From positions 1 through 6,573 of the forward strand of contig JALTLI010000061.1 of the NCBI GenBank assembly GCA_027005635.1: 6,573 bases of DNA, in the 5' to 3' direction. The notes beneath the pieces are model-generated. The model did no database searches. It worked only from the letters and a program-made list of their open reading frames with translations, and was not told where the DNA came from. The position numbers and the translations under genes were made by a program. The stretch's first letter is position 1. Each line of letters opens with the position of its first letter. This DNA is from Alphaproteobacteria bacterium. GTDB taxonomy: Bacteria; Pseudomonadota; Alphaproteobacteria; UBA2136; JALTLI01. Positions 5,748-6,573 of the stretch are shown here, one piece after another.

Positions 5748-5818
5748 CCTTGTTTCTTGCTAAAATATACTAAAATGGTTCAATATGTTAAATAAATATA
5801 GTACTTTCAAGAAACAGG
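5748..5818 (+). promoter_or_regulatory. Inverted repeat in the leader of the lipoprotein gene
   Basis: TGTTTCTTG (5751-5759) is exactly complementary to CAAGAAACA (5808-5816). The match continues into CCT/AGG with one bulged T, 48 bases apart. The right arm contains the AGG of the likely ribosome-binding site AGGA (5816-5819), 12 nt before the ATG at 5832. Pairing could mask that site if both arms are transcribed. A 9-bp match over this distance can arise by chance. Confidence 0.3.
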
Positions 5819-5831
5819 AAAAGTTTAAAAG

Positions 5832-6573
5832 ATGTTTAAAAAGTTATTAATAGTTTTTAGTTTATTTGGCGTTTCTGCTTGCGGTAACCCAGCTAATGAA
5901 ATAGACGGTATGATTGAAGATGGTGATATTACTGAAGCCGTTGAATGGATGGATGAAGAACTAGCAGCAACGCCGCAAGATGAATTATTTAATGGCTTAG
6001 CAGCAGAAGTTAAAACTATTTTATGTATTCAAACAAAATGTACTGAAACAAACCCTAAGCTTTTACAGCAAATTAAAGGGCATTTAAAATATGTTAAAGG
6101 CCCCATTGATACAGGTGATGAAAAACCACGTGATATATACAAAAACATATTTGAAATAGCCAAAGGGTTTAAAAATGATACTAACAATCCTAAACCTATT
6201 ATTGATTTTATAAATATTATTCCGCCACATATTTCAAATAAAAACTTCCCTGATCTATTAATGGATATGGCAATTGAAAGCATTGATAACGTTGAAATAC
6301 CTGCAACACTATCTTTATTAAAAGAAATAAATAAAATTGCTCCTTCATCAAAATATGCAGTATATACTCCACTATTAGTGGCTATTATATCTAATAATAA
6401 AATTGCCATAAACCCTGCTCTTGCTCAATCAAGGCAAGCAAATGCCAAATTAACTACTAAAATAGCCCACATACTGCCATATGCGTTTTTATTACAGCAC
6501 ATAGAAGTAAATAGCAACAATGGTAGCTTTGATTTTATTAAAAATTTTCCACAAGATATTAATAATTTAAAAT
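5832..6573 (+). CDS. Putative lipoprotein, unrecognised family, 3' end outside window
   Basis: The frame from ATG 5832 is open for 247 codons and runs off the window, so no stop is visible. The N-terminus MFKKLLIVFSLFGVSACGNP is a clear lipoprotein signal: two lysines, a hydrophobic core and the lipobox VSAC with Cys17. Gly18 after the cysteine, with no Asp, suggests outer-membrane sorting where that rule applies. The mature part starts acidic (about residues 23-51), then becomes helical and Asn/Ile/Lys-rich. Cys65 and Cys70 in LCIQTKCTE could form a disulfide. Residues 28-62 (EDGDITEAVEWMDEELAATP and following) resemble a TPR-like helix pair, but I cannot assign a family. The 150-bp spacer to the divergent DUF3108 gene has no promoter I would call. 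Coding is supported by the lipobox and by the long open frame in AT-rich DNA. Confidence 0.82.
   Translation, partial: MFKKLLIVFSLFGVSACGNPANEIDGMIEDGDITEAVEWMDEELAATPQDELFNGLAAEVKTILCIQTKCTETNPKLLQQIKGHLKYVKGPIDTGDEKPRDIYKNIFEIAKGFKNDTNNPKPIIDFINIIPPHISNKNFPDLLMDMAIESIDNVEIPATLSLLKEINKIAPSSKYAVYTPLLVAIISNNKIAINPALAQSRQANAKLTTKIAHILPYAFLLQHIEVNSNNGSFDFIKNFPQDINNLK

Noticed and set aside
6029..6409. Minus-strand 126-codon frame with hydrophobic stretches
   Set aside because: It is antisense to the open lipoprotein frame starting at 5832, which has a proper lipobox; the apparent hydrophobicity comes from reverse reading of Asn/Lys/Ile-rich codons.

Overview
The window comes from an AT-rich genome (about one third G+C by eye) that looks alphaproteobacterial. 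The strongest clue is the ATP synthase cluster. It begins with atpH and continues atpH-atpA-atpG, with no atpB/E/F genes in front and a divergent hemH instead. A separate F1 operon (atpHAGDC) apart from the F0 genes is the usual alphaproteobacterial arrangement. The protein sequences fit this, but I cannot name a genus.

Layout. Positions 1-2231 (minus strand) hold the F1 operon: the 5' end of atpG at the window edge, complete atpA, and complete atpH. Gaps are 23 and 16 bp and no terminator is visible, so the three are probably co-transcribed. Positions 2232-2467 are a divergent control region with a perfect 20-bp palindrome and a candidate atp promoter overlapping it. Positions 2468-4873 (plus strand) hold hemH (ferrochelatase), nadD (nicotinate-nucleotide adenylyltransferase) and rsfS (ribosomal silencing factor). 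The nadD frame has no ATG, GTG or usable TTG start: the best start is an ATT at 3583 behind a good Shine-Dalgarno sequence. Between nadD and rsfS sits a roughly 150-bp palindromic element with near-perfect 23-bp inverted ends and TATA at each boundary. It looks like a MITE or genomic repeat inserted directly in front of the rsfS ribosome-binding site. Positions 4875-5681 (minus) encode an exported DUF3108 protein convergent with rsfS; one base separates the two stop codons and a shared hairpin lies over the junction. Positions 5832-6573 (plus) hold the start of an unrecognised lipoprotein gene that runs off the window.

How the genes relate. Most are housekeeping: ATP synthesis, the last step of heme synthesis, NAD synthesis, and ribosome silencing in slow growth. 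nadD next to rsfS is a widespread bacterial pairing. The two envelope proteins at the right end (periplasmic DUF3108 and the lipoprotein) are divergently transcribed from a 150-bp spacer. I see no CRISPR array, phage genes, tRNA or rRNA. The most unusual points are the ATT start of nadD, the palindromic element between nadD and rsfS with two competing folds, and the palindrome overlapping the candidate atp promoter.
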